The notes beneath the pieces were generated by a model that worked only from the letters and a program-made list of their open reading frames with translations, had not been told where the DNA came from and searched no databases. A stretch of 64,000 bases of DNA from Sandaracinaceae bacterium (lineage in GTDB: Bacteria; Myxococcota_A; Polyangia; Polyangiales; Sandaracinaceae): positions 1 to 64,000 of the forward strand of contig JAVJQK010000028.1 of assembly GCA_040218145.1 (NCBI GenBank). Direction: 5' to 3'. Below are positions 1-8,358 of the stretch, one piece after another; position 1 is the first letter of the stretch; the number at the start of each line of letters is the position of its first letter. The position numbers and the translations under genes are program-made.

Positions 1-40
1 CGCCTCGCCGGCGGGACGCCGCGCCCAGCGCGCCAGTCGC

Positions 41-109
41 TCCTCCGAAATGCTGAAGCATTTCGTCGTCGGCCCGCCGCGCTGGACGCGACGTCGCGCT
101 CGCCGATCC
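41..109. repeat. Intergenic repeat, copy 1
   Basis: This 69-base stretch aligns without gaps to 46130-46198. Both copies carry a palindrome around AAATGCT-NN-AGCATTT; here the arms extend to 9 bp (46-65). The similarity extends weakly leftward toward base 3, so the element may begin before the window. It lies downstream of the minus-strand gene at 136-414. Function unknown. Confidence 0.6.
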
Positions 110-139
110 ATCACGCGCATCTTCGCCGCGCGCTGCTAG
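104..139 (+). promoter_or_regulatory. 36-bp bipartite motif, copy 1
   Basis: The sequence has CGATCCATCACGCGCATCT, ten variable bases, then CTGCTAG. The same arrangement with identical spacing occurs at 16225-16260 (minus) and 61653-61688 (plus), where it sits just before start codons and looks like a promoter. Here it points toward the antisense strand of the gene at 136-414, so its role is unclear. Confidence 0.4.
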
Positions 140-414
140 AACGGCGCGCGGCGGACGCTCCGGCGGACCTCGTGGGGCATATCGCGACGGACCAGCGGCG
201 GCGGCTCGTAGCGCTCGCGGGCGCGCGGGATCAGCAGCGCGCCCTGCGGGCCGTGCGGGTGGCCGTAGATGGTCTGGGTGCCGCACTCGATCTGGCCGGG
301 GCGGATCTCGTGGCACTCGACGTCGTCCTGGGCGGACGCGGTCGCGGGGCCGCCGAGGACGAAGAGCCCGACGGCGACGAGGGCCGCGGAGCTGGAGAGG
401 AGCAGGGTTCGCAT
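136..414 (-). CDS. Small secreted hypothetical protein (92 aa)
   Basis: The predicted protein starts with a typical signal peptide (MRTLLLSSSAALVAVGLF..., cleavage probably after ATASAQ near residue 29). A short mature region with two Cys (DVECHEIRPGQIECG) follows, then a basic, proline-rich tail ending in RRAPF. The ATG has an AAAGGA ribosome site just upstream. It lies 71 bases downstream of modC on the same strand and could be the last gene of that operon. I do not recognise a family; export to the periplasm or outside is inferred from the signal peptide only. Confidence 0.6.
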   Translation of the reverse strand: MRTLLLSSSAALVAVGLFVLGGPATASAQDDVECHEIRPGQIECGTQTIYGHPHGPQGALLIPRARERYEPPPLVRRDMPHEVRRSVRRAPF

Positions 415-485
415 GCGTGTCCTTTCGCCAGCCTCGATCGACGGCCGACCGCCGTCGGACACCGGCTGGGCGAGGAGGTTCCCGC

Positions 486-1244
486 TCACTCGTCTTCGGT
501 CAGCATGCCGGGGGGCGGCACGGAGCGATCGTCCCGCTCGATGAGGCCGGCCGTCAGCGCGGCGACGAACTCGGTCGCGGGACGGAACGCCACGTGATCC
601 GGCGTGCCGCGCTGCACCACACGCCCCGCCTCGAGCACCACCAGCTCGTCCGCCAGCTCGCGCGCGTCGCTCGCGTCGTGGGTGACGAGCACGGTCCGCA
701 GGCGCGACGCGCGGAGCCAGTCCGCGAGGAAGCGCCGCACCTTGGGCCGGGCGCTCTGATCGAGCGCGGAGAGCGGCTCGTCCAGCAAGAGCACGCGCGG
801 AGACGACGCGACCGCCCGCGCGAGCGCGACCCGCTGCATCTCGCCCCCCGACAGCTCCGTGGGTCTCCGCCGGGCCAGCGGCCGCACGCCGAGGTCGTCG
901 AGGATCCGGAGCGCGTGGGCGATGCGCGCCTGGCGCCCCCCGGTCCGAATGCCGAACATCACGTTGTCCAGCACCTCGAGGTGGGGGAAGAGCCCGTAGC
1001 CCTGGGGCACGTACGCGAGCCCTCGCTCCTCGGCGGGCAGATCGATGCCGCGCTCGTGGTCGAAGAGGATCTCGTCGCCGAAGCGGACGTAGCCGTCCTC
1101 GGGGCGGATCGCGCCTAGCAGCGCCTGGAGCAGGGTGGACTTGCCGGCCCCGTTCGGGCCCATGACCACGGTGGTGCCCCGGCACGTGAGCGCGGCCTCG
1201 AGCCGCAGCTCGCCGCGCCGCACGGTGACGTTCGCGTCCAGCAT
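486..1244 (-). CDS. modC: Molybdate-type ABC transporter ATP-binding protein
   Basis: This 252-residue protein is the ATPase of the transporter encoded with the two upstream genes. Walker A GPNGAGKST is at residues 29-37, the LSGGE signature at 131-135, Walker B LLLDEP at 152-157 and the switch His in VTHD at 187-190. ModC of E. coli is about 350 residues because of a C-terminal molybdate-binding TOBE domain. This protein ends shortly after the ATPase core, so it lacks TOBE and substrate feedback may be absent. The start overlaps the modB stop by one base (TGATG), indicating translational coupling. Substrate is inferred from ModA/ModB similarity; tungstate is also possible. Confidence 0.85.
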   Translation of the reverse strand: MLDANVTVRRGELRLEAALTCRGTTVVMGPNGAGKSTLLQALLGAIRPEDGYVRFGDEILFDHERGIDLPAEERGLAYVPQGYGLFPHLEVLDNVMFGIRTGGRQARIAHALRILDDLGVRPLARRRPTELSGGEMQRVALARAVASSPRVLLLDEPLSALDQSARPKVRRFLADWLRASRLRTVLVTHDASDARELADELVVLEAGRVVQRGTPDHVAFRPATEFVAALTAGLIERDDRSVPPPGMLTEDE

Positions 1245-2035
1245 CAGGTCCGCTTCCCCAGCACGCGCTCGACGCGCGAGGTGCGCAGGGCGGCGAACAA
1301 GAAGAGCGCGAAGGCGAGGAGCACCAGCGCCATCACGCGGGCCGGGCCCAGGTCGCCCTCCATCGCGGCGTAGATCGCGACCGGGAGCGTCTGCGTGGCG
1401 CCGGGGAGGTTGCCCGCGAACACGAGGGTCGCGCCGAACTCGCCCAGCGCGCGCGCCCACGCCATCGCGAGGCCTCCGACGAAGGTCGGCGCGCTCATCG
1501 GCAACACCACGCGAAAGAACACGCCCGTCGGACCGCTGCCGAGGCTGCGCGCGGTCCAGAGCAGCTCGTCGTCGACCTCGCGGAACGCGTCGGCCACGGG
1601 TAGCACGAAGAAGGGCGCCGCGACGAAGAGCTGCGCCAGCACGACCGCGCTCAGGGTGAAGGGGATGGAGACCCCCGCCTCGGCCAGCGTGTCGCCGAAC
1701 AGCCCTCCGCGACCGAAGGCGGCGAGGAGCGCCACGCCGGCCACCGCGGGTGGGGTCACCGCGGGCAAGCGCACGAGGCCTTCGATCCGACGCGCCCACC
1801 AGCCCTCGCGCCGCGCGAGCCACCAGGCGAGCGGCGTCCCGGTGAGCGCGAGCAGCCCGACCGCGAGGGTGGTGCTGCCGAGGCTGAGCCAGAGCGCGTC
1901 CCAGAGCCCGCGGTCGACGGCGCGCTCGAAGTCGCCGTCCGAGAGCGTCACCGCGAGCGCGACGAAGGGGAGGAGGAGGAACGCGACGAGCGCGAACCCG
2001 AGCGCACGCCCGCCGAGCCGCAGCGCGTCGTTCAC
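1244..2035 (-). CDS. modB: Molybdate-type ABC transporter permease
   Basis: This is a 263-residue inner-membrane permease with five to six hydrophobic segments (first at about residues 12-30, last near 235-250). It carries the conserved cytoplasmic-loop sequence around RALGEFGATLVFAGN, typical of ModB/CysT permeases, where the ATPase docks. The start is a GTG whose last bases overlap the modA stop (GTGA), so translation is coupled. Length matches the ModB family. It works with the ATPase downstream and the lipoprotein-type binding protein upstream to import molybdate (inference from family). Confidence 0.87.
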   Translation of the reverse strand: MNDALRLGGRALGFALVAFLLLPFVALAVTLSDGDFERAVDRGLWDALWLSLGSTTLAVGLLALTGTPLAWWLARREGWWARRIEGLVRLPAVTPPAVAGVALLAAFGRGGLFGDTLAEAGVSIPFTLSAVVLAQLFVAAPFFVLPVADAFREVDDELLWTARSLGSGPTGVFFRVVLPMSAPTFVGGLAMAWARALGEFGATLVFAGNLPGATQTLPVAIYAAMEGDLGPARVMALVLLAFALFLFAALRTSRVERVLGKRT

Positions 2036-2874
2036 GCCCCGCCTCCCCGCTCTTCGGCCGGGCTCTCCTCACTCGGGCAGCGCGTCCAGCCGTGCCGCGC
2101 GAGGTGTGAGAAGCCGTCTTCGCGGAGCCAGCGCACGAACGCGCGCGCTTCGGGCGCCGCGCCCTCGGTGACCGCGATCGGGTAGCGCGCCACCACCCCC
2201 AGCTCCTCCGGGATGGGCCGCGCCTGAATGGGCGAGCGCGCGCGGGCTGCGTCGGTCGCGTAGACGATCGCCGCGTCGGCCTCGCCCAGCTGCACCTTGG
2301 TGAGCACCTGCCGCACGTCGAGCTCACGCGAGACCACCTTGGCGTCCACCCGTCGCCGCCACGCCGCGCCGTAGCGCCTCTCCGCGCGCGCGAAGATGGC
2401 GTCCGTGTACGCCCCGATCGGCGCCTCGGGCGTACCGATCACCAGCCGCTCCGCGCGGTCGAGGGTCTCGAGATCCCGGACCGCCGAGCCGGGGCCCGTG
2501 ACCACCACGGGGCGGTTGCACGCGAGGAGCGTGACCTCGCCCAGCGAGCCGCGGACGGCCCCCTCGACGTGGGCGTAGCTCGCGGGGGCGTAGACGTCGG
2601 CCGGCGCGCCCGCCTCGAGCTGTCGTCGCAAGACCTGACTCCCCGCGGCGGTGACCCGCACGCGCGTCCCGGTGCGCGCCTCGTAGGCCTCGGCCGCGTC
2701 CTCCATCGCGGGGCCGAGGGACGCCGCGGCGAACACCCGCATCGGCGCCTCCTCCGAGCACCCTCCCGAGGGCGCGGCCAGGCTGCACGTGAAGGCGCAG
2801 AGGAGGGCGCCGCGAAGGGTCCGCTTCCTCGCGCCGTCTGGGCCGTTCAGGGGGGGCAAGAGGCCGGCAAGCAT
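2032..2874 (-). CDS. modA: Molybdate-binding periplasmic protein
   Basis: The gene encodes the solute-binding component of the modABC operon. The mature part opens with MRVFAAASLGPAMEDAAEAY and contains GSQVLRRQLEAGAPADVYAP, the two conserved ModA/WtpA blocks that shape the anion site. A hydrophobic stretch ending in SGGC (Cys near residue 39) suggests a lipoprotein. The first 20 residues before it look unlike a leader and no good ribosome site is visible, so the true start is uncertain; another in-frame ATG lies at 2958. It diverges from the GGDEF gene, leaving about 120 bases for both promoters. Confidence 0.82.
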   Translation of the reverse strand: MLAGLLPPLNGPDGARKRTLRGALLCAFTCSLAAPSGGCSEEAPMRVFAAASLGPAMEDAAEAYEARTGTRVRVTAAGSQVLRRQLEAGAPADVYAPASYAHVEGAVRGSLGEVTLLACNRPVVVTGPGSAVRDLETLDRAERLVIGTPEAPIGAYTDAIFARAERRYGAAWRRRVDAKVVSRELDVRQVLTKVQLGEADAAIVYATDAARARSPIQARPIPEELGVVARYPIAVTEGAAPEARAFVRWLREDGFSHLARHGWTRCPSEESPAEERGGGA

Positions 2875-2997
2875 ACACGCCGCACCCCCCTGACGCCCCT
2901 GCCGGGCCTTTCCCCGTCCCCATCCTCGCGACGGCGTCGGCTTCCGTGTAGAGTCCACGCCGTGACGGACCCCGGCGATCGCGGCGGGCGCCCCACC

Positions 2998-3894
2998 ATG
3001 CCCGAGGCAGTGGACGCTTCATCGCTCTTCGGGGACGACAAGGGCGCAAAACCGGTGCTCGTCGTGTTGACGGGCCCGCAGGTCGGTCAGCGCATCCTGC
3101 TGGAGGCGCCGGCGATCATCGGGCGCGATCCGGAGGCGGACCTGATGCTGTTCGACGCCGAGGTCGACTGGCATCACGCGCGCGTCGAGCCGAAGGACGG
3201 CGGCTGGATGGTCCTCGACCTGACGGGGGAGCGGCGCACCGAGGTCAACGGCATGCGGGTCAAGCAGCTCATGCTGACGCCCGACGATCAGATCATCCTC
3301 GGCGGCACCGTGGTCCGCTTCGAGGTGCACGACCCGATCGAGCAGGCCTACGACGAGGCGGTGCTCGAGCGGCTCTACAAGGACGATCTGACGGGGCTCC
3401 TGGCGCGGCGCAAGTTCGACATCGAGCTCAGCGGGGCGCTCGACGCGGCGGCGCGGAACGACGAGACGATGGCGATGCTCGTGCTCGACGTCGATCGGCT
3501 CAAGCCGATCAACGACATGCACGGGCACATCGTCGGCTCGCGGGTGATCAGCGACGTCGGCGCGCTCGTCCGGGCGGTGCTCCAGACCCGACGGCTGGAG
3601 CGGGCGCTGGCCTGTCGGCTCGGTGGCGACGAGTTCGGGGTCGCCGTGACGGGCATCTCGCCCGAGGACGCGCGCGAGCTGGCCGAGGCCATCCGGAGGG
3701 CCGTGGCCGAGACGCCGTTCGTGCACGAGGCCGAGCCTCTCCGGGTGCGGGTCTCGGGCGGGCTCTCCTTCTATCCGCGCGACGGCGGGACGGCCCTCGA
3801 GCTGCTGCGGCGGGCGGACGAGGCGCTCTACCGGGCCAAGGGCGCGGGGGGCGATCGCATCACGGTGCATGCGCCGGAGGCCGATCGGAGGTAG
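2998..3894 (+). CDS. FHA-GGDEF diguanylate cyclase
   Basis: The 298-residue protein has an N-terminal FHA domain (about residues 20-110, with IIGRDPEADLML for the phospho-peptide loop) and a C-terminal GGDEF domain (about 130-290). The active-site motif GGDEF is intact at 209-213, so it should make cyclic di-GMP from GTP. No RxxD inhibitory site is visible at the usual place just upstream of the motif. There is no membrane segment or signal peptide. FHA-GGDEF fusions are common in myxobacteria and link Ser/Thr phosphorylation to c-di-GMP. A GTG at 2962 is an alternative in-frame start. It ends 11 bases before rseP. Confidence 0.85.
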   Translation: MPEAVDASSLFGDDKGAKPVLVVLTGPQVGQRILLEAPAIIGRDPEADLMLFDAEVDWHHARVEPKDGGWMVLDLTGERRTEVNGMRVKQLMLTPDDQIILGGTVVRFEVHDPIEQAYDEAVLERLYKDDLTGLLARRKFDIELSGALDAAARNDETMAMLVLDVDRLKPINDMHGHIVGSRVISDVGALVRAVLQTRRLERALACRLGGDEFGVAVTGISPEDARELAEAIRRAVAETPFVHEAEPLRVRVSGGLSFYPRDGGTALELLRRADEALYRAKGAGGDRITVHAPEADRR

Positions 3895-3905
3895 GCCACC
3901 TCCCC

Positions 3906-5597
3906 GTGGAGGTCGTCTACTTCATCGTCCTGGTCGGCGTGCTCGTGTTCGTTCACGAGCTCGGCCACTTCGCGTGGGCGAAGTTCTTCGGCGTCCGGGT
4001 CCTCAAATTCTCGCTCGGCTTCGGCCCGCGGATCGCCGGGTTCACGCGCGGCGGCACCGAGTACGTGATCGCGACGTTCCCCCTCGGCGGCTACGTGCGC
4101 ATGCTCGGGGAGAGCCCCCACGACGACGTCCGCCCGGAGGACGAGGGGCGCGCCTTCTCGCAGCAGGCGCTCTGGAAGCGCGTGGTCATCGTCTTCGCGG
4201 GGCCGGCGATGAACCTGCTCTTGCCCATCGGGCTCTTCTTCGTGGTCTACCTCGGCGACGCGCAGTCGGTCCCCGCGGTGGTGGGCACGGTCTTCCCCGA
4301 CCGCCCGGCCGACGGGGTGCTCGAGCCGGGCGACCGCGTGGTCCAGGCGGACGGCGAGGACGTCAGCACGTTCTACGAGCTGGCCCGCATCATCGAGGCC
4401 CACCCCGAGGAGCCCGTGGAGCTGGTCGTGGAGCGGGCCGAGGAGCGCCGCACGGTGACGGTGACGCCTTTCCTCGCGCGCTCGCGGCGGCCGCTGGATC
4501 TCGTCGACGAGGTGGGGCGGATCGGCATCAAGCCCCACCACCCGCTCGCGGTCATCGGGGTCACGTCCCCCTCGAGCCCGGCCGCGGCGGCGCGCCTCCG
4601 CGCATTCGACCGCATCATCAGCGCGGCCGGTGAGCCGGTCGATCGCTGGATCGATCTCGAGCGCCTGCTCGGCGGCAACCGCGGCTCGATGGTGCCCGTG
4701 ACCTACATGCGGCCCACCCGCGTCGAGGGGGCGCTCGGCGGGTTGGTCGAGATGGAGGTCTACGAGCCGCACGTGGCGACCCTCACGCCCGAGCCCGGGC
4801 CCGGCGGCGGGCTCACCCGGTCGGGCATCGAGGAGTCCGACCTCTACGTCGCGCACGTCACCGCGCGGGCCAACGACTACGAGGGCGGCGTGCGGCCCGG
4901 CGACCGGCTCGTGGCGCTCGACGCGGTGCCGATCCGCCTGTGGGCGACCTTCGTCGAAGACGTCGAGGCGACGGGCGACGCGGCGCAGGAGCTGAGCTGG
5001 CGTCGCGGCGATCAGCTGGTCACGCGCACTTACCGCCTCCGCGCCGCCCGCTCGGTCACCAACCAGGACAGCGACCAGCGGGTGCTCCTGCTCGACCCGG
5101 AGACCGGGCGGCACCTCGCGACGCTCGGCCACTGGCGACCCACCACGCTCGACGCCCCGGTCCCCAACCCGAGCACCATCGGCTACGCGCTCGATCAGTC
5201 GTTCCGCGTCACGGCGGATCTCATGGAGCTGACCGTCTACTCCGTGGTGCGGCTCTTCCAGGGCCGGCTGCCGCTGCGCGACATCGGCGGCCCGCTCCGG
5301 ATCTTCGAGGCCACCGAGGCCGCGGCCCGCGAGGGCGCCACGAACTACCTCAGCTTGATGGCGTTCATCAGCATCAACCTCGGGCTGATCAACCTCCTGC
5401 CGATCCCGATGCTCGACGGGGGGCACCTGATGTTCCTCTTCGTCGAGGCCGCGGCCCGCCGGCCCGTCTCGACGCGGGTGCGGGAGTACGCCTCCATGGT
5501 GGGCCTCGCGCTCCTCGTGATCCTCATGGTGCTCGCGTTCAAGAACGATCTGGAGCGGCAGTGGCCGCGCATCGTCGAGGCTTTCGAGGACTCATGA
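3906..5597 (+). CDS. rseP: RseP-type site-2 zinc metalloprotease
   Basis: This 563-residue intramembrane protease has the zinc motif HELGH at residues 17-21 in the first membrane helix and the second ligand motif in NLLPIPMLDGGH near the C-terminus. Between them lie three PDZ-like segments (about 120-200, 205-290 and 310-390), where E. coli RseP (about 450 residues) has two, which explains the extra length. RseP-type enzymes cut anti-sigma factors and leftover signal peptides inside the membrane. The start is GTG. The last bases overlap the rsmB start (ATGA), so the two are probably one operon. The anti-sigma-like membrane protein at 22382 is a possible substrate, but this is speculation. Confidence 0.88.
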   Translation: MEVVYFIVLVGVLVFVHELGHFAWAKFFGVRVLKFSLGFGPRIAGFTRGGTEYVIATFPLGGYVRMLGESPHDDVRPEDEGRAFSQQALWKRVVIVFAGPAMNLLLPIGLFFVVYLGDAQSVPAVVGTVFPDRPADGVLEPGDRVVQADGEDVSTFYELARIIEAHPEEPVELVVERAEERRTVTVTPFLARSRRPLDLVDEVGRIGIKPHHPLAVIGVTSPSSPAAAARLRAFDRIISAAGEPVDRWIDLERLLGGNRGSMVPVTYMRPTRVEGALGGLVEMEVYEPHVATLTPEPGPGGGLTRSGIEESDLYVAHVTARANDYEGGVRPGDRLVALDAVPIRLWATFVEDVEATGDAAQELSWRRGDQLVTRTYRLRAARSVTNQDSDQRVLLLDPETGRHLATLGHWRPTTLDAPVPNPSTIGYALDQSFRVTADLMELTVYSVVRLFQGRLPLRDIGGPLRIFEATEAAAREGATNYLSLMAFISINLGLINLLPIPMLDGGHLMFLFVEAAARRPVSTRVREYASMVGLALLVILMVLAFKNDLERQWPRIVEAFEDS

Positions 5598-6895
5598 AGA
5601 AGAGCAAGGCCGCGCCCTCCCGCTGGGTCGCCACCCGCGTCCTCTTTCGCGTCCTCGAGGAGGGCGCCTACGCCACCCCCGCGCTCGACGCCGAGATCGG
5701 GCGCGCCCACCTCGACCGCCGCGACGCCGGGCTCGCGACCGAGATCGTCTACGGGACGCTGCGCGCGCTCCCGGCGATCGACGAGGTGCTGGCGGCTCGC
5801 CTCAAGAAGCCCGACAAGACCGATCCGTGGCTGCGCGCCGCCCTCCGGGTGGGCGCCTATCAGATCCAGCACCTCTCGCGGGTCCCGGTCCACGCCGCGG
5901 TCAACGACGCGGTGAGCCTCGTGCGGACCGAGCGCGGGCCGAGGCTCGCCGGGGTCGCGAACGCGGTGCTGCGAAAGATCGCGGCCGCCCGGCCCGAAGA
6001 GCCCTCCCCGCCGACCCGCACGCTGGTGCCCGACTGGGTGGAGAGGTGCTTCCGAGACGCGCTGGGCGAGGCGAGGGCCGACGCGCTCCTCGGCGCGCGC
6101 CGGCTGCCGCCGCCTCTCGGGCTGCGCGCGGTCGGGGTCTCCCCCGAAGATCTGCTCGCGACGCTGCGCGAGGCCCTCCCCGAGGCCGAGATCGACGCCG
6201 CGGGTCTCGCCTCGCGCGGCGTCTTCGCCCGCGGCATGGGCGACGTGCGCGAGCTCCCCGGGTACGACGCCGGGCGCTTCGCGGTGCAGGAGATCGGCTC
6301 GCAGCACATCGTCGATCTCGTCGGCGCGGAGCCGGGCGAGCGCGTCGCCGACCTCTGCTGCGGGCACGGCACCAAGACCCTCGCGCTGGCGGAGCGCGTC
6401 GGCGCGGAGGGGCGCGTGGAGGCGGCGGATCTCTACGAGGAGAAGCTCGACAAGCTCGACGCGGAGCGTCGCCGACTCTCGCTCCCCGAGGTGGGCACGC
6501 GCGCGGTCGACCTGACCGTCGGGACGGGCGGGCTCGCGGCCGAGGGCTTCCATCGCGTGCTGCTCGACGCGCCCTGCACGGGACTCGGAACCGTGCACCG
6601 ACGCCCCGAGCTGGCGCATCGGCTGGAGCCCAGCGACCCGAAGCGTCTGGCCGCCCTTCAGCAGAAACTGCTCGCAACCGCGGCCACCCTCGTGCGCCCG
6701 GCGGGCCTGCTGGTCTATGCCGTTTGCTCTCCCACACGCGAGGAGGGCGCCGACGTCGCCGCGGCGTTCGAGGCAGCTCACCCCGACTTCGCTCGGGTTT
6801 CCGACGCGCACACCGACGAGGACGGCGTCGCCCGGATCGGCCCATGGCTCGACGACGTGGACGCCTACCAGGTGGTGCGCTGGCGCCGTCCCTGA
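5594..6895 (+). CDS. rsmB: 16S rRNA (cytosine-967 C5)-methyltransferase
   Basis: The 433-residue protein has an N-terminal NusB-like helical RNA-binding domain (about 10-140) and a C-terminal SAM-dependent methyltransferase. DAPCTGLGT holds the motif IV Cys near residue 328, and YAVCSPTREEG holds the nucleophilic Cys near 378. ADLCCGHGTKTLALAE is the SAM-binding loop. The family methylates C967 of 16S rRNA. Family length is about 430-450. The ATG overlaps the rseP stop by four bases. The usual fmt partner is not present in this window. Confidence 0.88.
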   Translation: MKKSKAAPSRWVATRVLFRVLEEGAYATPALDAEIGRAHLDRRDAGLATEIVYGTLRALPAIDEVLAARLKKPDKTDPWLRAALRVGAYQIQHLSRVPVHAAVNDAVSLVRTERGPRLAGVANAVLRKIAAARPEEPSPPTRTLVPDWVERCFRDALGEARADALLGARRLPPPLGLRAVGVSPEDLLATLREALPEAEIDAAGLASRGVFARGMGDVRELPGYDAGRFAVQEIGSQHIVDLVGAEPGERVADLCCGHGTKTLALAERVGAEGRVEAADLYEEKLDKLDAERRRLSLPEVGTRAVDLTVGTGGLAAEGFHRVLLDAPCTGLGTVHRRPELAHRLEPSDPKRLAALQQKLLATAATLVRPAGLLVYAVCSPTREEGADVAAAFEAAHPDFARVSDAHTDEDGVARIGPWLDDVDAYQVVRWRRP

Positions 6896-6935
6896 GCGGC
6901 GACATTCATTCCACTGGCAACGGACGGAACGGCGC

Positions 6936-6963
6936 TTGACAGGGGTAGACCCGGTGCTATCGT
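6936..6963 (+). promoter_or_regulatory. Sigma70 promoter of tRNA-Pro
   Basis: A consensus TTGACA (6936-6941) is followed after 16 bases by TATCGT (6958-6963), and the tRNA begins 13 bases later. This is the best-matching housekeeping promoter I see in the window. Confidence 0.8.
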
Positions 6964-6975
6964 CCGCCCTCTTTC

Positions 6976-7049
<74 letters not shown>

Positions 7050-7137
7050 GTTGCTTCCCTTGGCCGGTTCGACCTTCAGTGGGGCCGGCGAGCTTGAAAC
7101 GCGTGTGCGGAGCCCGTCCGGGGAGGGACGTTCGAGC

Positions 7138-7746
7138 ATGGCCAAGGCGATTCCTGCCGTCCGAGTTCTGGTCGTCGACGACGACCCGGCCATCTGTGAC
7201 TATATGGAGACCTTCCTCGCGAAGGACGGTTTCGAAGTCACGACCGAGACCGATCCCGAGCGGGTCGAAGAGGAAGTCAAGAAGGGTGGCTATCACCTGG
7301 TCGTTCTCGACCTGATGATGCCCAAGATGGACGGCATCGAGCTGCTCCAGCGCATCCGGAAGATCGACAGCGACATCGCGGTCGTGATCTTCACCGGGTT
7401 CCCTTCCCTCGAGACGGCGGTCCAGTCGATCAAGCTGGACGCGGTCGACTACCTCAAGAAGCCGTTCAACCCCGACGAGTTCCGCGAGGTCCTCGACCGT
7501 GTGATGAAGAAGAAGGGCCTCGTCCGCACGCCGGAAGAGAACCTCCACCGCTTCATCGGCGAGACGATCCGCGGTCTGCGCAAGGGTCGCAGCCTGACGC
7601 TGAAGCAGATGAGCCGCCGCACCGGCCTGAGCGTCTCGCTGCTCAGCCAGATCGAGCGCGCGGAGTCGAGCGCGTCGATCAGCTCGCTGTACAAGATCGC
7701 CTCCGCGCTCGACGTGCACATCGCGGATCTGTTCGGCGACTTTTAA
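7138..7746 (+). CDS. Response regulator with XRE-type HTH output
   Basis: The 202-residue protein joins a receiver domain (residues about 10-122) to a Cro/CI-type helix-turn-helix (about 140-200). The receiver has the acidic pocket DDDP, phospho-acceptor Asp58 in VVLDLMMP, the switch Thr in VIFTGF and the Lys in YLKKPFN. The output has MSRRTGLSVSLLSQIERAES, a textbook XRE recognition region. The ATG at 7138 follows GGGGAGGG at normal spacing. No histidine kinase is adjacent, so it is an orphan regulator. It directly follows tRNA-Pro and is followed by a strong hairpin terminator. Its codon usage has more AAG and GTC and fewer extreme-GC codons than its neighbours, suggesting good expression. 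Confidence 0.9.
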   Translation: MAKAIPAVRVLVVDDDPAICDYMETFLAKDGFEVTTETDPERVEEEVKKGGYHLVVLDLMMPKMDGIELLQRIRKIDSDIAVVIFTGFPSLETAVQSIKLDAVDYLKKPFNPDEFREVLDRVMKKKGLVRTPEENLHRFIGETIRGLRKGRSLTLKQMSRRTGLSVSLLSQIERAESSASISSLYKIASALDVHIADLFGDF

Positions 7747-7751
7747 CTGTA

Positions 7752-7775
7752 GGAGGGCCTGAACGCAGGCCCTCC
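7752..7775 (+). terminator. Hairpin terminator after the XRE regulator
   Basis: GGAGGGCCTG and CAGGCCCTCC form a perfect 10-bp stem with loop AACG, five bases after the stop codon. There is no T-run after it here, but the same hairpin recurs three times after the lectin gene (20394-20512), once directly followed by six T residues. Confidence 0.65.
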
Positions 7776-7920
7776 CCCCATGGGGCGGAGCGCCCATGGG
7801 GCCCCCCTCCCGACTACGGCGCGTCGCGCGCTCCGCGCGCTTTGGCGCCGACCCCAGCGCGGGGCGCTGGGGCCCCCGCGGCTCGCGCTTTCGCTTCGCG
7901 AAAGCTGGCCGCCCTGGCGG
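7752..7920 (+). repeat. Composite 3'-end repeat, copy 1
   Basis: From the hairpin through GGGGCCCCCCTCCCGACTAC to the GCTTTCGCTTCGCGAAAGC hairpin, this block is colinear with the minus strand of 20417-20245. It is built from nested palindromes (CCCATGGGGC...GCCCATGGG, CCCCAGCG...CGCTGGGG, GCTTTCGC...GCGAAAGC). Both copies start immediately downstream of a stop codon and run in the direction of that gene. Confidence 0.7.
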
Positions 7921-8358
7921 GATGGCGGCTGCTCGCCGCTTCGCTGGCTCCGCTGGCCTCGGTCGCGCTTACTCGCCTCGCTGGCCTCGCTCGCCTTCGC
8001 TGGCCTCGCTCGCCTGGCCTCGCTCGCCTTCGCTGGCCTCGGTCGCGCTCCGCTGGCCTCGGTCGCGCTTGGCTGGCCGCGCTCGCGCTTCGCGCCCGCC
8101 TCGCTCGCCTCGGAAAAGCTGACCGCCTTGGCCGCATGGCGGCTCCTCGCGGCTGGCGGCTGGCGGCTGGCCGCTCGCTCTTGCTCGGCGGCCTGGCGGC
8201 TGCTCGGTCGCGCTTCACTGGCCTCGGTCGCGCTTCACTGGCCTCGCTCGCCTTCGCTGGCCTCGCTCGCGCTTCGCTGGCCTGGGTCGCGCTTCGCTCG
8301 CCTGGGTCGCGCTTCGCTGGCCTGGGTCGCGGTTCGCTGGCCTCGCTCGCCTTCGCTG
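7921..8358. repeat. Degenerate GC-rich short repeats
   Basis: This stretch is a series of imperfect units such as TGGCCTCGCTCGCGCTTCGC of roughly 20-27 bases, open in several frames but with no protein-like composition. I see no gene in it. It continues the repeat island that runs to about 10290. Confidence 0.6.

Noticed and set aside
2962-2998. GTG at 2962 as the GGDEF protein start
   Set aside because: In frame but with no ribosome site; the extra 12 residues are unlike a domain. It cannot be excluded.
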